A stretch of DNA of 64,000 nucleotides from Salminus brasiliensis (GCF_030463535.1 NC_132879.1:31294133-31358132), one strand, 5' to 3'. Shown: positions 10,176-23,102, counted from the first letter of the stretch. The notes: generated from the letters alone by a model not told the origin. Program-made: numbers and translations.

Positions 10176-13100
10176 TCAGAGCCCAAGAGCCTCTTCTTTA
10201 ACCTGGCAGCCCAGCAGAGCATTACCCACACAAACACACTCAGAAAGGTTGGCCACTGAAACACACAGACATCAACATCATCATCATCATCATCATCATC
10301 ATCACTACAGTAAAGCTTATTCATGAAGCTAAAATAGGCTAACTCTAGCATTTAACTGTTGTGATGTGATTATTATTAAAGGTATCTTTTAGTACTTGAA
10401 TAATTTTAGTATAAACCATTTTAGTAATTTAACATAAGACTGATTTAACTGATGTCTGAAATAGATGCCTCACCTTTCTGCTCACGGATCCATTCTGTGG
10501 CTTTTATTGCCACAAACTGCCACTCGACCTGATCGTCCATCTTAAACCCATGTAACCAGATCAGAGCCAAAACTGTAGCCCAGACCCCCTTCTCCACCTG
10601 AACAGAATACCACACAGGACATATAAAACATGAACAGTGTCGGTAGTGCATACAGTGCCTGCTCCTGCATTGATTAGACATTACATGTGATCAGATCATC
10701 ACAAGAGAATCCAACACAACAAATGATGCAAACACATAGTTTTGATGGTATATTTAAACAAAATGATCGAACATTTATTATATTTGTTGGAAAATGTGTG
10801 TGAACCTCTGCTTTCAGTAACTTATGTGCCCCCCTTGAGCAGCAATATCTTCAACCACCATTTTGGTCAATACTTACAAATCTGATGGGCTTTTAAGCAC
10901 AAACTGCTCTTTTGAGGTTGTTAAACAAAATTTCTATTGGATTTAGGTTCCAGACCTGGCCATATATATATATATATATAACATTGTTTACATTATGTAT
11001 ATGTGGAAATCTGAAATCTAGTGCTTTCTGTGTGTAGACATTGTAGTTTTATGACATATATTTATGTTAACTATACAGAGAGTTAGGCTGAACCTGGGAC
11101 AACAACCTACCAATACCAACAGTTTGTACTTTGAGTATGGTTTCTATCACTGGTAGATCATAATAATATCTATAAGTTATCTACTTATATTTAATACAGC
11201 ACTCACCTGTGCAGGGGTTTGCTTTACCACCTCTTCTTCCGTCCTCCCAAACACCTGCGCCAAAGCGCCGTCCATGTCCCAGCAGCCTGAAGCCTTCTGG
11301 AGGGAGATAAGCTGAAGCAAGTGGTCTTCAATCTTCGGCAGAATGTCTACACTTTCTACAGATCGTGCTGAACCCAGAAACAGAAAAGAGTATTAAACAA
11401 TGAAATACTAATATAAGTGTTACTGAGTACTATGTCATTTTTAACCTAAATATTAACATGAACAGGTATCACTTTACTTGAATGGACCATTAAAGATGGT
11501 ACATACATGCTCACCTGACATTTAACTAACTATTCAACTGAATTAAATGCAACTGAACTCTACCTTGAATGTAAATGACTGTTGGTCTTAGGTCTATTGA
11601 CTGTAACCCTACACTTAACCCTAACATAAACCTTAAATCTAACCCTAAAGGGGTAAGGATAAGGTTAAGGTTAGGATGAGGTTTAGGGTTTTGTTAGGGT
11701 AGAGTTCAGTTGCATTTGAGAGACATTTAGTTGAAGGTTAGTTAAAAGTCAGGTGAGAAATCTACGAGGCATCTACAATAGACCATCCAAGTAAAGGGAT
11801 ACCCATGAGCATAAGTAACCACAGTACAGATTGTATAACTTTTGAATGTGTGCTTGTGTGTGTGCGCAAGAGAGAAAAGGAGTGAGAGAAGAGACCGAAA
11901 TTGACCATGTCAGTGTCAGCAGATAAGGACCAGTTTGCATTATTAGATTCAGGTGTAATTCTTCCTGAAAATAAAAAGGAAAGATGCAAAGTTGGAGAGA
12001 ATCATAGTTATAAAATGCTTTTGGAAGTGGGAAGGTTTGTGGAGCGTGTGGACTGAATAAAAATTCAAGTGCTTCCATTTATTCATGTTAAAATGTGATT
12101 AAAAACAAATAGTAATTAATTACTATTATTAATATATTACTAATTTTCTGTCCTGATCAAAGGTCGAAATGAGAGAAATGTACTGTCATGTTCTAGTATT
12201 GGTACAGATTAATGGTTGTTCATAAGTAGTGGTATAAAAGTGCCAATCTGTAGTGTAAAAAAGAAGAACAAAAACTTGAAAAGGCATATTAATATGTTAT
12301 AAGTAATACTATGCTTGTTAATATGTTTGAAATAAATAAAATCTTACGCAATCGACTTGCACACATTCTTCTGGGAGCTTTTCTGGGAGCTTTTGTGAAG
12401 AACAAAAAAAAGGTTAATAAGAATATCATATGTTTTATTGTGAGTCAAATCCAATTTTCTGTAAATAAAAGTGTGGGAACATTTTTATTTTTACTTTACA
12501 AGAACTGAAAGACCAGTCAGTAAGCTGTGAGTTCTGCCAAAGGGTGTGTTACTACTCTGTAAGATGACCAAACTTTTGCACAGGCCACATTGATCTGATC
12601 TGATCTCTTTTTAATGTTAAAATATTTTTTAAGCATTTACTTAAAATAGTGTGTTTTGTTTTAGAATGTGACTAAATGTGTAATATGACCACGGGTGCCC
12701 AAACTCTGCATAAGATTGTGTGTGCATTCATGACATGCATGTTTTGAATTAGTGATACTAAGGCAATCAGTCGCTGCAAAATATTATGGTGGTGACTCAG
12801 GTACTTCTGACCATTTTAATTATTTTGAGCAGGTTTGGCCAGTTATTTATGTCCAATGCCAGTTAGAAATGTTTACAAATGGTCACTTACCTCTGGAACA
12901 ACAAAGGGCCATTGGCATTGCTGCTTTTAAACACATCCTTCCTAAACAGAGGTACACAAAAAAGGATGTTATAATTTCCATGTCTGCTGTTTTTGTACAA
13001 GATAAAAGTGTAATAGGAGCAGAGGTTTTGTGGAAGCAGCACTGACTTGGTGCGGGCACTCTCCTCTGCAGCAGTGGTCCTTTCACAGCCTCTCCACTGC

Positions 13101-16100
13101 CCTTATGAACAGCGATAAAGGCAGTATGTGAGCTGCTCACTCCAGACTCCACACTGAGCTCCACCACTCTGGCCTTTAAAGCTTCTCTATTCCCTCTTTC
13201 AGTCTGCCACTCCTGTTCCAGAGAGCGGATCAGAGACCGGGCAGCCAGCCTGTGGATGGACAGTCTGCACAAACACAGTTTGTTTAAGCCATATGTGTGT
13301 GATCAAGTCAAATGACTGGCAATCTTAGTAGATTATTTGGCCCTACTATGCAATTAAAGAACTAACACAGGGTTGTAATGGTGAAGCTCACCAGACACAG
13401 GAAATGAACCCAGGCCATCTGTATAGTAATAATCACAGAAGCCTACAGCTTGAGCCACCACAGGGTTAAGAACCTAGGCCACACCAACGTTGCTCTACTG
13501 CTGTGCCACGGGACCCTTGCAGTTTGTCAGTGTTGTCTAACTACATTTTCACCATACACTCAGAAAAGCACATTGTGGTCTGTTGTGATGCATTTTATCA
13601 TGATAATGATAGATATGCTAAATGATATGTCTAGAACTACATGTTATGTAATGTTACCCGGTACTCTCAACAGGCTTTAGGGGAAAGCTGAGTGTGTTGG
13701 AGACTTCTTGACCTGCCAGACGGTACTTCACTGTTACTGTCCCCTCAGAGTCCGAACTCTGACTCTGCAGACAGAGAACAAAGTGTGGAATTTAACTGAA
13801 TTTAATATTTAGTCAAATACAGTGTTTTAATAATCATGTATAATCATTAAAGCTGATTCTTTCAGTTAATTGTGAAATGTATCACCAAAAACTGCCAAAT
13901 TAATATGACATATATGCTTACTAAGAGGCTTTGCCCATGTAAGTATTTATTCTGAGTAAACTGTTAGAGACACAGCTGGTTTCTTGTAAATATCAGCAAT
14001 ATAAAAAAGCTCTCACCTCTCTGTTCAGTTGGGCATAAATCAGTGCCCTTTGACCCTGGAAGAGTACATTCAGGGGTTGGCTCAGGCGGTTGGTGGACAT
14101 GCCTGCTGGAACCGTCCACACTTCACTAATATCATCCACCGCTGGCTGTAGAGCATAGCGGAGAGACTGCATTACCTAGGAAGAAGAGTAAAGGAAAGAG
14201 TGAAGGAAGGGTTAAATATCAAATGTGAAAATTGTGAAAAGGAGTTTGGTGAATAGACATGCAGTGTGCAGAGGACATTATTTTCTGATAATTAATAACT
14301 TTACATGCTTGAAAAGATTACTTACTCTCCAATACTAATTACTGATATTATAAAGTAAGTATATCAAGTAATTCATTACATTAAATCACTAAAGGAACTA
14401 AAGTTCCTTCTGTATAATTTTAAAGTCTCCTGCTTTACTTTGGGCTGCATGCGGTCAGATCCTGTGATAAACTGCGCATGGCCACATCCATTCCGAGCCA
14501 TTCCTGTGATGAGGGCGGTGCTTGCACCTTCACCAATCCCAAACGTGAAACACCTGTTAAAATACCATCAGTTCAATTATCTCTCTCTCTCTCTTTAGTT
14601 AGATTTGTTTTGTTAGTAAAAGAAAGTACATAACACATAAAATGCAGTTTTAGGACATAGGCTAATTGTTTTATGAGCTGTGTTTAAAAATCCTTCCAAG
14701 AAGGTTGTTGTCTATTATGCACACTAAAACAAAAAGGTTGACGGAAGAGTTGTGACATTAATTATTTACATCCATCTATAAGACACTGTAAAGACAGTGT
14801 AATTACAAAGGAGAGAAATACACTGTGTATTCTGGTTTGTTAAGTATTAAAAAGATATGAATTCATTTTTAATCATTAAACTCCACGTGCCTGTGGGATT
14901 CGGCATTGTCTTTCACAAGGGAAAGAACTGCTTTGGTGTTCCCCACCTCTCCATCAGTGAAAACGAACAACTGTAGAGAAAGATAAAATGAAATATAGAA
15001 CTTCAACACAAAACACTAAGGAATAAAAAGCACTAATAAAGAGGTACCCCACCCATGCTCAGCCTTCCAAGGCAACTGTTTACATCCAGCCAGAAATAGA
15101 GATTGAATTGTAGTTTCTGGTCAAAATATTTTCATTTAGAATACTCTTAGTCCCATAATGATAAACTATATTTATTTGTATGCATGTAAGGATGATTATT
15201 GGATTGCTAGGCTAAGTAAAAGGTTTTCTTATTCACAACCCCCCATAACTAGTCACACAAACCTTTAAAGAATTGATCTGATCTTTTAAAATGCAAATAA
15301 ATAGAACACGATAAGAAATGTAGCCTATCAAGTGTCACCAACACCAAACACTACATAAAATACACTTGTGTTGGGATCCATTTATCCATGAGGGATAAAT
15401 TCCATTCAGAAAGAAACATTTTACATGGACTTTTATGAAGTTTATACATGTACATGTACTTCTATGATGTTTATATGAAAATATAAACATAACTGGCTAG
15501 CTGTGTTGGTTTTGGTTTTTTATCTCAACAATATCTGTCAGGCCATGCACAAGTATTATTTTGTATATGACAGATATTGTTGAGATAGTAATTTGTAAGT
15601 TTTTAAAATTATGACTGAAGATTTTAAATCATATATTAAATCATATTTTCACCCTTAAGAGAAAAGTTTAAAAGCGTTGCTTGAATCTTTACATTATTCT
15701 GTGTAAGTGTGAATGTTTGTGTGGGCATACATATTATTATTATTATTGTTTCATGTGGGCGGATGAGATAAGCTCAGCTAGGTAGTTAATTTAGATACTT
15801 AATGCCAAAAAAACATAACATCTTTATATTCCTAAGTTACATGTAACTTTTAACAATGTGAGCTTACAACACTCTGTACCACTGAGTTGCATGCAAAGTT
15901 TACAGAATGCAGAGCTTTTATGCTAAAATGCAGACCCAAAACTCTAGTTTTGATTAATGGTACATACTGGTGCCACATATAAGCTTGTACTCTTCCCAAC
16001 ACCTGTGTACCACAGATGAAAGGCTATCTGAGCATGTTACCTGTCTGGGGTGGTTAGGGATGCACTGCTGGTTGTAAATGTGTTTCAGAGGCTCCAGAAT

Positions 16101-19100
16101 CTCAGTGCCGCCCATATTTGCGCCAATCTCCTTAACTCTCTTTAAAGCTTCCTCCATTGTCTTCTGAGTGTATTCCACACTCATTCTGGAGTCAGGAAAC
16201 ACACACACACACACACCAGAGTTCAGTCTCTCCTAAACCAGTCCTGAAAGATTTCTGTTGTGTTTAACTCATGAACGCAGACTGTGTAATACAGTACAGT
16301 AAATTCAGTACAACATGAAATTTCTCTTACGGGAAGAATGATTCGTAGTGTGAACCAAAGCCATAGATATTGAAGTAGCAGCCCATAGGAAGACTCTTCA
16401 GCAGCAGGAGCAGAGTGTCCTAAAGCCATCAAGCACTATTAATAAATGCTGTTCAAATGCTTTTTGCAAAATAGGTACAATTAGTTCAGTGCTAAGTCTT
16501 ACCCTGGCACTCTCAATACGCAGCTGTGCACCACGTCCATTATGCATCGCACAGCCCATACTGCCGGATCTGTCCATCACAAACACAAACTCACCACAAG
16601 ATGACACAGATGACATTACTGCCTCAGGGAACTCTGGGTACAAACTCAGCAGGACCACAGGGTCTCCCATTAGAGTTCCTGAAAAAGACAAAAAAACAAT
16701 GAGCAGTGAAGCAAAGGGGGAAAAGACAGAACAGAAAAAACTGCAAAGGGTGCTTTGTAATATTTCCAGACAAACCAACAGACGGCAAAAACTGTGTATA
16801 CTCCACTTTTCTTGTCAGCTTCATTTGCAGATTTAAATCATCATTATTTTGCTTTAAACTTCTGTTTAACTGATACTGTGAAAGATATTCTGTTTAGCTT
16901 ACCTGGCTTTGCAGTGGACACTCCTGCCTCCACTATAGCAGTGGGCTGGTGGGCATTCTCATAGTATAGATACAGCTCCACATCTCTGTCAAACTTATGA
17001 TCTGCACACAGACTCACCTAAACACACAAACACACACAAGTATGATCAGAAACACTTAAAACCAGCTTGTATGACTGGGCAGTGAGCCAATATGTATCAT
17101 GGTGACAATTGAAATCACATTATGCTCTTATGATAATATATTCTGGTTATTATTAAAGGGGCCGTATCCTTAACTTTACTATATCAACTTTATTTTATTT
17201 ATACTGTTTGTGTGGTTTTATGTTTCAGAAACATTCATATTTAATTTTTTTATGTCCATATTCAAAACTTTATCGCTTACAATTTAGCAAGCTGTTTCTG
17301 GAACTGCTCCTTTCTGACTGGCTGTTCTGTACTGTGCCTTATTAACACTCCTAGGAACTAGGAGTAAATATGCGGGGCTAAACTGTGGCAGGTGAAAAGG
17401 TGGAGATATGTAAATAAACTTCGAACATGACTGTGTGGACTGTTCAAACCACTTTATTTAATAAAGCAAGGGTAATTCTTTCTCTTATGTTTTTCATGAA
17501 ACTGTTTCTGAAAATATGCAGGTTAAATGTGCCACTGCTGATTATTTTTGTTCATTCTAACTTACCAAACTTAAAAAAAATATATTTTACACTGTGAAAA
17601 CTCCCTGAAGTAAAGTGCTGTTATTTTGGTTTACCAATCCTGCTCCTCTGTAAGGCTGGGTAAATAAATACATATTACATACATGCACATTCACTAAAAC
17701 ACACATACAAACCTTTGCCATGGTCTGATCTGCATTGAGGAACACCAGAGGCTCAAGGGCACATTTGGACTCTACTTTAGCGATGGGGTTGGGAGAGCTC
17801 ACATTGGCAGTGAAAGAGAGAGAGTAGGGAATACTTGCTGATGATGTTATCTCTGACACTACACCACTGTCTGTACCTGAGAGAAAAGCAGAGAAACCAG
17901 GATTAAAGGTTCATGTTTTATTAAAGGTTCAAAGTTTATATTGCATTTAGACAACAGATTCATGCCTGCTTGGCATTATTCATTTCCAGATAAGTTATCT
18001 AGTGGAGATAAACTACAAACTATCTAGTATAATAAACAATAAATAACTGTGGTATAAATAACATAAATAAGTGTGGATTAGAGCTTGCATTTTTTGAAGT
18101 TTAAACTTGGATTTCTCATGGCCTGTTATCCACTTTTAAGAGACTATTGCATTTACCTCCATTTTAGTTTTCTCTTTCCTTATTTTATTATCTTAAAAAC
18201 AGCAGGTTTGGTTGAACTAGAATTTTAAACTTTTAGCAGTGGGTCAGATCAATAGCAGCATGCTATTTGGTTTTACATCATGTTTTCAGATCTGAATAAA
18301 GCTCTAAAAAGTGCTGTGTCAGGTGTGTCTTGTGTTTACGTAGGTGTGTGTTGGTAAATGATGGAAAGGAGCAGCGTGTGTCGTTCAGTAAGCTGAGGCG
18401 GTTTGGTACCTGGTGGTGAGTAGCGAGGGTTGAGCACTGCAGGCAGGCAGAAGCGCAGGGAGTGGTCAGCCTGCACAGAAAGCTCAGTGACGTAGACGAA
18501 GGTGACAGCAGCACTCTGGCCTGCAGGCAGACTCCCCACACTCAGCTTGAACACATCCTCACTCTCTTCACTCTCCTCCAGCAGAAAGGCCTGATCGCCT
18601 GAAGCGATCGCATCATCATACTCCTCTTTCGCCTGGAAAACAGACAGAGCACAACGAACTGTAGAGATGAGAATGTCACACCACTATAGTCTGAGAGGGT
18701 GAGTGTATACGCTGCTCTCTTTGGACACCATCATGGTAAGGACGTCGGCTACATCAGATGTATTTGTCCTGGGCAAGGATTCACAACAATCTGTGACATG
18801 TATCTGCCATTAGATCCAAAATACGTCCTAAGGACTACAGTGAGATACATCACATCAACCCTGAGAATACAAGGTTACCTTTGAGTATTACTCCAGGTGC
18901 ACTATATGAACGAAAGTATTGGTACACCTACTCACTGCACCTACAGGAGCTTTTATGACATCCCATCCTATATCCATTTGCATTAATATGGAGTTGGTTC
19001 CCCCTTTGCATTTTAAACTACAGGTCTGGAACTCTACAGTTATTAAGTCAGCAGAGCGCTGGAGACCCCACACTCTAACTTAACGTGGTCTGCACTTCGT

Positions 19101-20676
19101 TCTGAGTTGCTGTGGTTCCTAAATGCTTTTACTTTTCAATAATACCACTCACATTTGATGGTGGAATATCTAGAAAAGAAGAAATTTCATGAACTGACTT
19201 GGTGCAATCGTGGCATCCTATTACAGCACTATGCTGGAATTCAGTGAGCTCTTTAGAGTGACCCTTTCATTTACTAATGTGTGTAAAGGCAGACTGCATG
19301 GCTAGGTGCTTGATTTTATATACCTGTGGCAATGGGACTGAATAAAATGTAACCTGAATTTAATGATTAAGAGGTGTCTGGTTCTATTTAGGAGCAGTTT
19401 TATCTTTAGGCAAGACTAACTGACTTCATACCGCTGCAGTCTATCAGATAAATACGCTGGTTCTTCACCATTAAGCAATTTATAGACCAGTAATACACAC
19501 CTTAGCCTAAAATCTATTTCATAACATACAGTATAAGAAAATAAGAAAAGAACCGGTTTGAATGAGCTCTCACATACAGATCCTATCCAGTGAGTGATGT
19601 GCTCAGGGCACTTACAAAGTAAAATGGGATCACAGTAATGTGGGGAGAGGGTCAAATGAGTCTCGCCAAGACAAATCATGTATAAATTAAATCAGAGCCG
19701 CCCAAATACAAGACCAATTTTGAGGTGTCTTGTTAGGTTGTATCTCTTACTCACCTTATCTTTCTCCTGCAGCTTCCCTACTATCTCCTGGTCTGCAATC
19801 TTGGCACTGAAGTGGCAGAGAACAGCTTCTGCAGGGATGGGGAAGACAAACAGGGCCTCCAGGGGGCTGTTTTCTTCATTTGCATACTGCAGGGTGGAGC
19901 TCACGGTGGCTACATGGCCCTGGACCTGCAGATCCACCTCTATGCTCTTCAGAGGAACTGAACAGGAAACATGTAGAAACACACAGGCTTGGTTAATCCA
20001 TTCATACGCCAGTAGTTTCAGTTTTAAACTGAATCAGATCATGACAATGCCACACCTGCTCTAGTTAAATACTAAATCATCCTTCACAACTTCTTAGCCA
20101 TGTCTCCAAGCAGACGCTGCAGCAGTACGTTTGGTAGCAACTGTAAGCTCATGCATCTTGACGATCATTGCTCAGTGCATGTTTGGACATCAAAGGATGT
20201 AGAAAATCTCAGTCCGAGAGCCACAAGTTCTCAGATCTTCAACTAATCCACAAAACTATATCATTTATTCAATTATACACCATTAAATATCTTTGTCCAA
20301 AAACTGTGCGGATTTCTGAGCGTATGTGTTCATTTTAAGGTCTATTTGAAGTCTCAAGAGGATTAGCAGACCCTCCCTATTTCAGAAGTAAACCCCTGAG
20401 AGTCTTCTCTATCCTGTTCTTTACCACACAGTTTTATGGAAGTGTACCATGCCTCGAACAAAAGGCATTCTCAAGAAACTCCAAAAAAAAAAAGACCATC
20501 AGGCTGGCCTCCATCCAGCCCCTGTCCATACCTCATATTTCATCAGTACATGTGAACCAAGACAGCAGCTGCAGTTATGTAATCTCAAACTGCTTTATGA
20601 GTGGCCTTTCAAAACACAGCTCCTCTGTTAACTTACTTGGTTCATGTTTGACGGTCAACAAGCCGCAGTTTACCAT
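10176..20676 (-). CDS. vwa5a: VWA5A-like protein, copy 2 (complete, 16 coding exons)
   Basis: Exons in transcript order: 20676-20637, 19957-19755, 18632-18410, 17876-17713, 17017-16903, 16678-16503, 16419-16331, 16185-16041, 14970-14891, 14553-14439, 14175-14017, 13764-13658, 13264-13047, 11367-11207, 10597-10474, 10255-10176 (TGA). They join in frame to 732 codons; human VWA5A is about 786. It starts MVNCGLLTVKHEP. Exons 1 to 4 code the VIT domain (LEALFVFPIPAEA). The VWA domain begins near residue 278 with VFVMDRSGS (MIDAS DxSxS at 284-288), and the other MIDAS residues follow in GGTEIL and FTDGEVGN. The tail has WATVLALIWLHGF. Exons of 89, 145, 80, 115, 159, 107 and 218 nt match copy 1 exactly in length, and the intron after 14891 is GC-AG in both. 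The Met-rich mini-exons of copy 1 are not seen; exon 13 can splice directly to 11367 in frame. A TATA box and a 5' UTR exon lie upstream. Confidence 0.92.
10270..10304. repeat. (ATC)n microsatellite
   Basis: Tandem CAT/ATC triplets in the last intron of VWA5A copy 2, a few bases upstream of the final acceptor. On the minus strand this reads as a run of GAT codons, giving a false poly-Asp ORF. Confidence 0.95.
10745..10970 (-). mobile_element. Tc1-like transposon fragment, degraded
   Basis: GTGAACCTCTGCTTTCAGTA, CCTTGAGCAGCAATATCTTC, AACTGCTCTTTTGAGG and TTCTATTGGATTTAGGTTCC are diverged forms of a common fish Tc1-like element read from its 3' side. The same family is present at 35650-36640. 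An (AT)n tract cuts it off near 10962. Confidence 0.65.
11465..11803. mobile_element. Foldback element with telomere-like core
   Basis: The left arm begins GGTATCACTTTACTTGAATGG and the right arm ends in its near reverse complement (CCATCCAAGTAAAGGGATACC). The arms stay complementary inward for over 100 bases (CTCACCTGAC, TTTAACTAAC, TGCAACTGAACTCTACC each have an inverted partner). The centre holds CCCTAA-type then TTAGGG-type variants. It sits in the intron between exons 13264-13047 and 11367-11207 of VWA5A copy 2. The form suggests a non-autonomous MITE. Confidence 0.8.
11896..11964 (-). CDS. Candidate cassette exon of VWA5A copy 2 (69 nt)
   Basis: On the minus strand, a pyrimidine-rich acceptor (CTTTTTATTTTCAG) precedes 69 nt, open in the required frame (RITPESNNANWSLSAD and on), followed by a weak donor GTCTCT. 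It starts and ends in phase 1, the phase needed between exon 13 and 11367, where copy 1 has its mini-exons. It has no sequence similarity to them. Confidence 0.3.
18885..19390 (-). mobile_element. Tc1-like transposon, internally deleted
   Basis: Starts with CACTATATGAACGAAAGTATTGG, a typical end sequence, and later matches the reverse complement of a common Tc1-like transposase N-terminal region (CTGAGTTGCTGTGGTTCCTAA, ATACCACTCACATTTGATGG, TGCTTGATTTTATATACCTG). The centre of the gene is missing. It lies in the intron between the 203- and 223-nt exons of VWA5A copy 2. Confidence 0.75.
19410..19560 (-). mobile_element. LINE reverse-transcriptase C-terminal fragment
   Basis: The minus strand reads VLLVYKLLNGEEPAYLSDRL followed by QRYEVS, like the conserved LLVYKALNGLAPxYLSDLL segment after the RT domain of fish non-LTR retrotransposons. 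Only about 40 codons remain. Confidence 0.6.
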
Positions 20677-20684
20677 CTTGGTCA
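20637..20684 (-). CDS. vwa5a: First coding exon of VWA5A copy 2
   Basis: The ATG is at 20676-20674 in the context CCAAGATGG, a good Kozak match (A at -3, G at +4). A splice acceptor (CCTTCCTCCTGCAAG) ends at 20685, so eight nt of 5' UTR belong to this exon. The exon codes MVNCGLLTVKHEP and ends with a split codon that becomes Ile with exon 2. Confidence 0.8.
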
Positions 20685-20886
20685 CTTGCAGGAGGAAGGA
20701 GAGAGCACAGTGTTACCACAAGACACAGTTAACCTAATCACTCAGTGACTACATCCGTTTAAGTTCATTGATAAACCCGAAAACACACACAATGCAGCAC
20801 CGTTATCTAAGTTTAGGGCTGTCGAGAGGCGCTGCAGCGTTAGTCAGTCCTGAGGAAACTGAAAGAGAAAGAGACTCGTCCCTACC

Positions 20887-20945
20887 TGTGAATGTACAGC
20901 TGGCAGCAGCACAGCAGTTTCTTTAAAGCCCTGTTCAGCTTTATA
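20887..20945 (-). promoter_or_regulatory. Promoter and 5' UTR exon of VWA5A copy 2
   Basis: TATAAA is at 20945-20940 on the minus strand. About 54 nt downstream a donor (CACAG|GTAGGG) sits at 20886/20885, defining a short non-coding first exon starting near 20912. Its intron would end at the acceptor before 20684. Confidence 0.55.
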
Positions 20946-22450
20946 TGACTAACAGTTTACTGCACAGCAGCTCCTTTTATTGTGAAGTGGGGTCATACGG
21001 AGGGATTTACAGTAAGAGCTCGCCCAGGACTGGGAAACACCGCCCCCTCGGTTCCTCACGCAGCTCCGGGATCGTCAGCTGACACATCCCGCCGCAGCAG
21101 TGATGAACTGTCATGAGCTGCATGAAATGAGCAACAGTTGCCGGTCAAATTAAAAGCCAGCTTGTAAAATCGTGTATTCCAACAGAAAGGATTCGCTATC
21201 GAAAATGATCTGAGAAAAACGTCAGGTTAAACTAGTTGGCTATTACCCTTGGTGTTTTCTTATAACTACTGTTGATTCACTAATTTGACTGAAAACTCTG
21301 TATTTTAACTTTGAGAATAATGTCCAAATGAAAAGCAAATTAAATGAAAAGCAAATAAAATGAAAAGCAAATGCAAATGAAAAGCACTTTAGCCATGATG
21401 CTTAAGCCCCGCCTTCTCACTGCCACTACTGGGCTGCTTGCACCTCCGTCTACATGCAGTCATTGGTCAAACTGGTGACTTTTGAATTTTATTCATGTAT
21501 TTCTTATAATTGGCATGAAAATAAAAACGTAATTTAAAAGATGATAAAAGTAAAACTTTGATTTTCTTTTATTCTACTTGAGATATTTTTATTTTACAGT
21601 TTAAGGCCATATAGGCTATTAAGGCTATTCCATAGTCCTGGTAAATAATAAATGTTTATGTATTAATGTTTATTGACAAATTGTCCTGATTTTTAAAGAT
21701 ATTTACCTCCCTTCTACCCTCAGACATATACACTGCCATGGCCAACATCTTAGGCCTACTTAAAGCCCCCTGGCTTCCTAACCTCAATGTGAAGCTTTGA
21801 AGAAATTTAACATTATGAATAAAAAACAAATAGATAATTCAACCACTTGAACCGTATATTCTTTTAGAATAGGAAAATGCTTTGAGTTTCTGACAATATG
21901 GCCACAGTGTCTATTTTCAGACTAGTGTGGCTGAGAAACAGTTTTACAGTCACTTATTTTATTATAATCTTAATCGAGACACATAAATGTTTAATAAAAG
22001 TGGCATTATGCAGGAAAATATACAGCTTTCAGCCACTGGCACCATGTTTTACATTAGGCGGATACACAAAATCAGTGGATTTCAGACATATTGACTGTCA
22101 TGCCTGTACTTTTTTTTTTTTTTTTAGAATTTAAAGATAATACTTTGTCAATTCAAATGAACAGTGGCCAATCACTTGTTTTGCTTCAGGCTTTCATGAA
22201 GATATATTTAATTTAGACAACACTGATACTTGATTGCTGGATGATTGTCAATGAAACTTCTCAATTGGACACACACCAATCATGCAGAAATCATTTAATG
22301 AAGCAAGCAAGTGAAATCAAATGTCTGTTTGTTTTTAAAACACTTCTCTGTGCACTTTCATCGGTGGGTCATTGCTTGTTGGTCTTTTCAACCTTCGCCC
22401 AGGCAACCCAAGTAGGAATGATACAGCTTGTGTCTAAGTTGCTTTTTTAA
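20946..22450. other. Intergenic, upstream of VWA5A copy 2
   Basis: Holds GC-richer promoter-proximal sequence to about 21120 and a short tandem repeat at 21323-21386. The rest is AT-rich with no exon, RNA gene or recognisable transposon. Confidence 0.5.
21323..21386. repeat. Short tandem repeat, unit about AAATGAAAAGCAAAT
   Basis: Four imperfect direct copies containing ATGAAAAGCA, 14 to 19 bases apart. Confidence 0.85.
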
Positions 22451-22454
22451 GTCC

Positions 22455-22765
22455 ATGGATCGCCCCACTTGATCCACAGCGATCTCTATGCTTTTTCTGC
22501 AGCATCAGAGATCTTCCTGATGGTTTTTCTGCTGTGCAGCCCTCTGATCCCCAACCTCTTGAGAGCCCTGCAGAGTGCCTGGCCTACAAAGCCTCTGCAC
22601 CCAGCTTCGATAGGACCAGGTCACACCAATCTTCCAACCCCTGCTACAGTACACGCTTACCATCTCCTCATACTTATCCCTCTTCCTCTCAAAATCCTCC
22701 TCCATCCGAGCTTTAGCCGTTGGCTCCATTAGGCCCACTTGTCTTGTTGTTTTAGACATCAGTAT
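22455..22765 (-). mobile_element. LINE ORF2 C-terminal fragment (GCRGF type)
   Basis: One minus-strand frame gives EAGCRGFVGQALCRALKRLG, then IRGLHSRKTIRKISDAAEKA and a stop. An adjoining frame gives MEEDFERKRDKYEEMV upstream. This matches the C-terminal block of fish non-LTR elements (RKxxKYxEL ... VGCRGFxGxSLxRAL ... RRxAI). A frameshift separates the two parts. A related fragment lies at 61820-62110. Confidence 0.7.
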
Positions 22766-23102
22766 TGATGACCCGCAGATGTTGTTGTTCCAGATGTGGC
22801 TCTCAGACTCAGAGTCAGAGAATCAGAGTCCCTGATTTTGTCTGGGACATGGTGCCGATATTGTTTTGATTGGCATTGCAAGAGCACAGCTCAACAGTGT
22901 AGACTACACCCAAGAATAGATGCAAAACCAAAGTCCAGATCTACTTGCTACAAATTTAAGTCGAATGCTCTTGAAATAGAAATGCTATAAACTTTGGAAT
23001 TATTACCACACAAAAGCACACACTTTGCTCACACAGCACAAAAAAAAACTGCTACTGTGACCAAAAAGACAAACAACAAACAAGAAATGAACACACACCA
23101 AA

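Noticed and set aside
10061-10351. Minus-strand ORF with a run of Asp
   Set aside because: The Asp run is the ATC microsatellite in an intron. The real exon uses another frame and ends at 10176.
11580-11710. Interstitial telomere array
   Set aside because: Units are degenerate and not in tandem. They belong to the core of a foldback element, so this is not a true telomeric repeat block.
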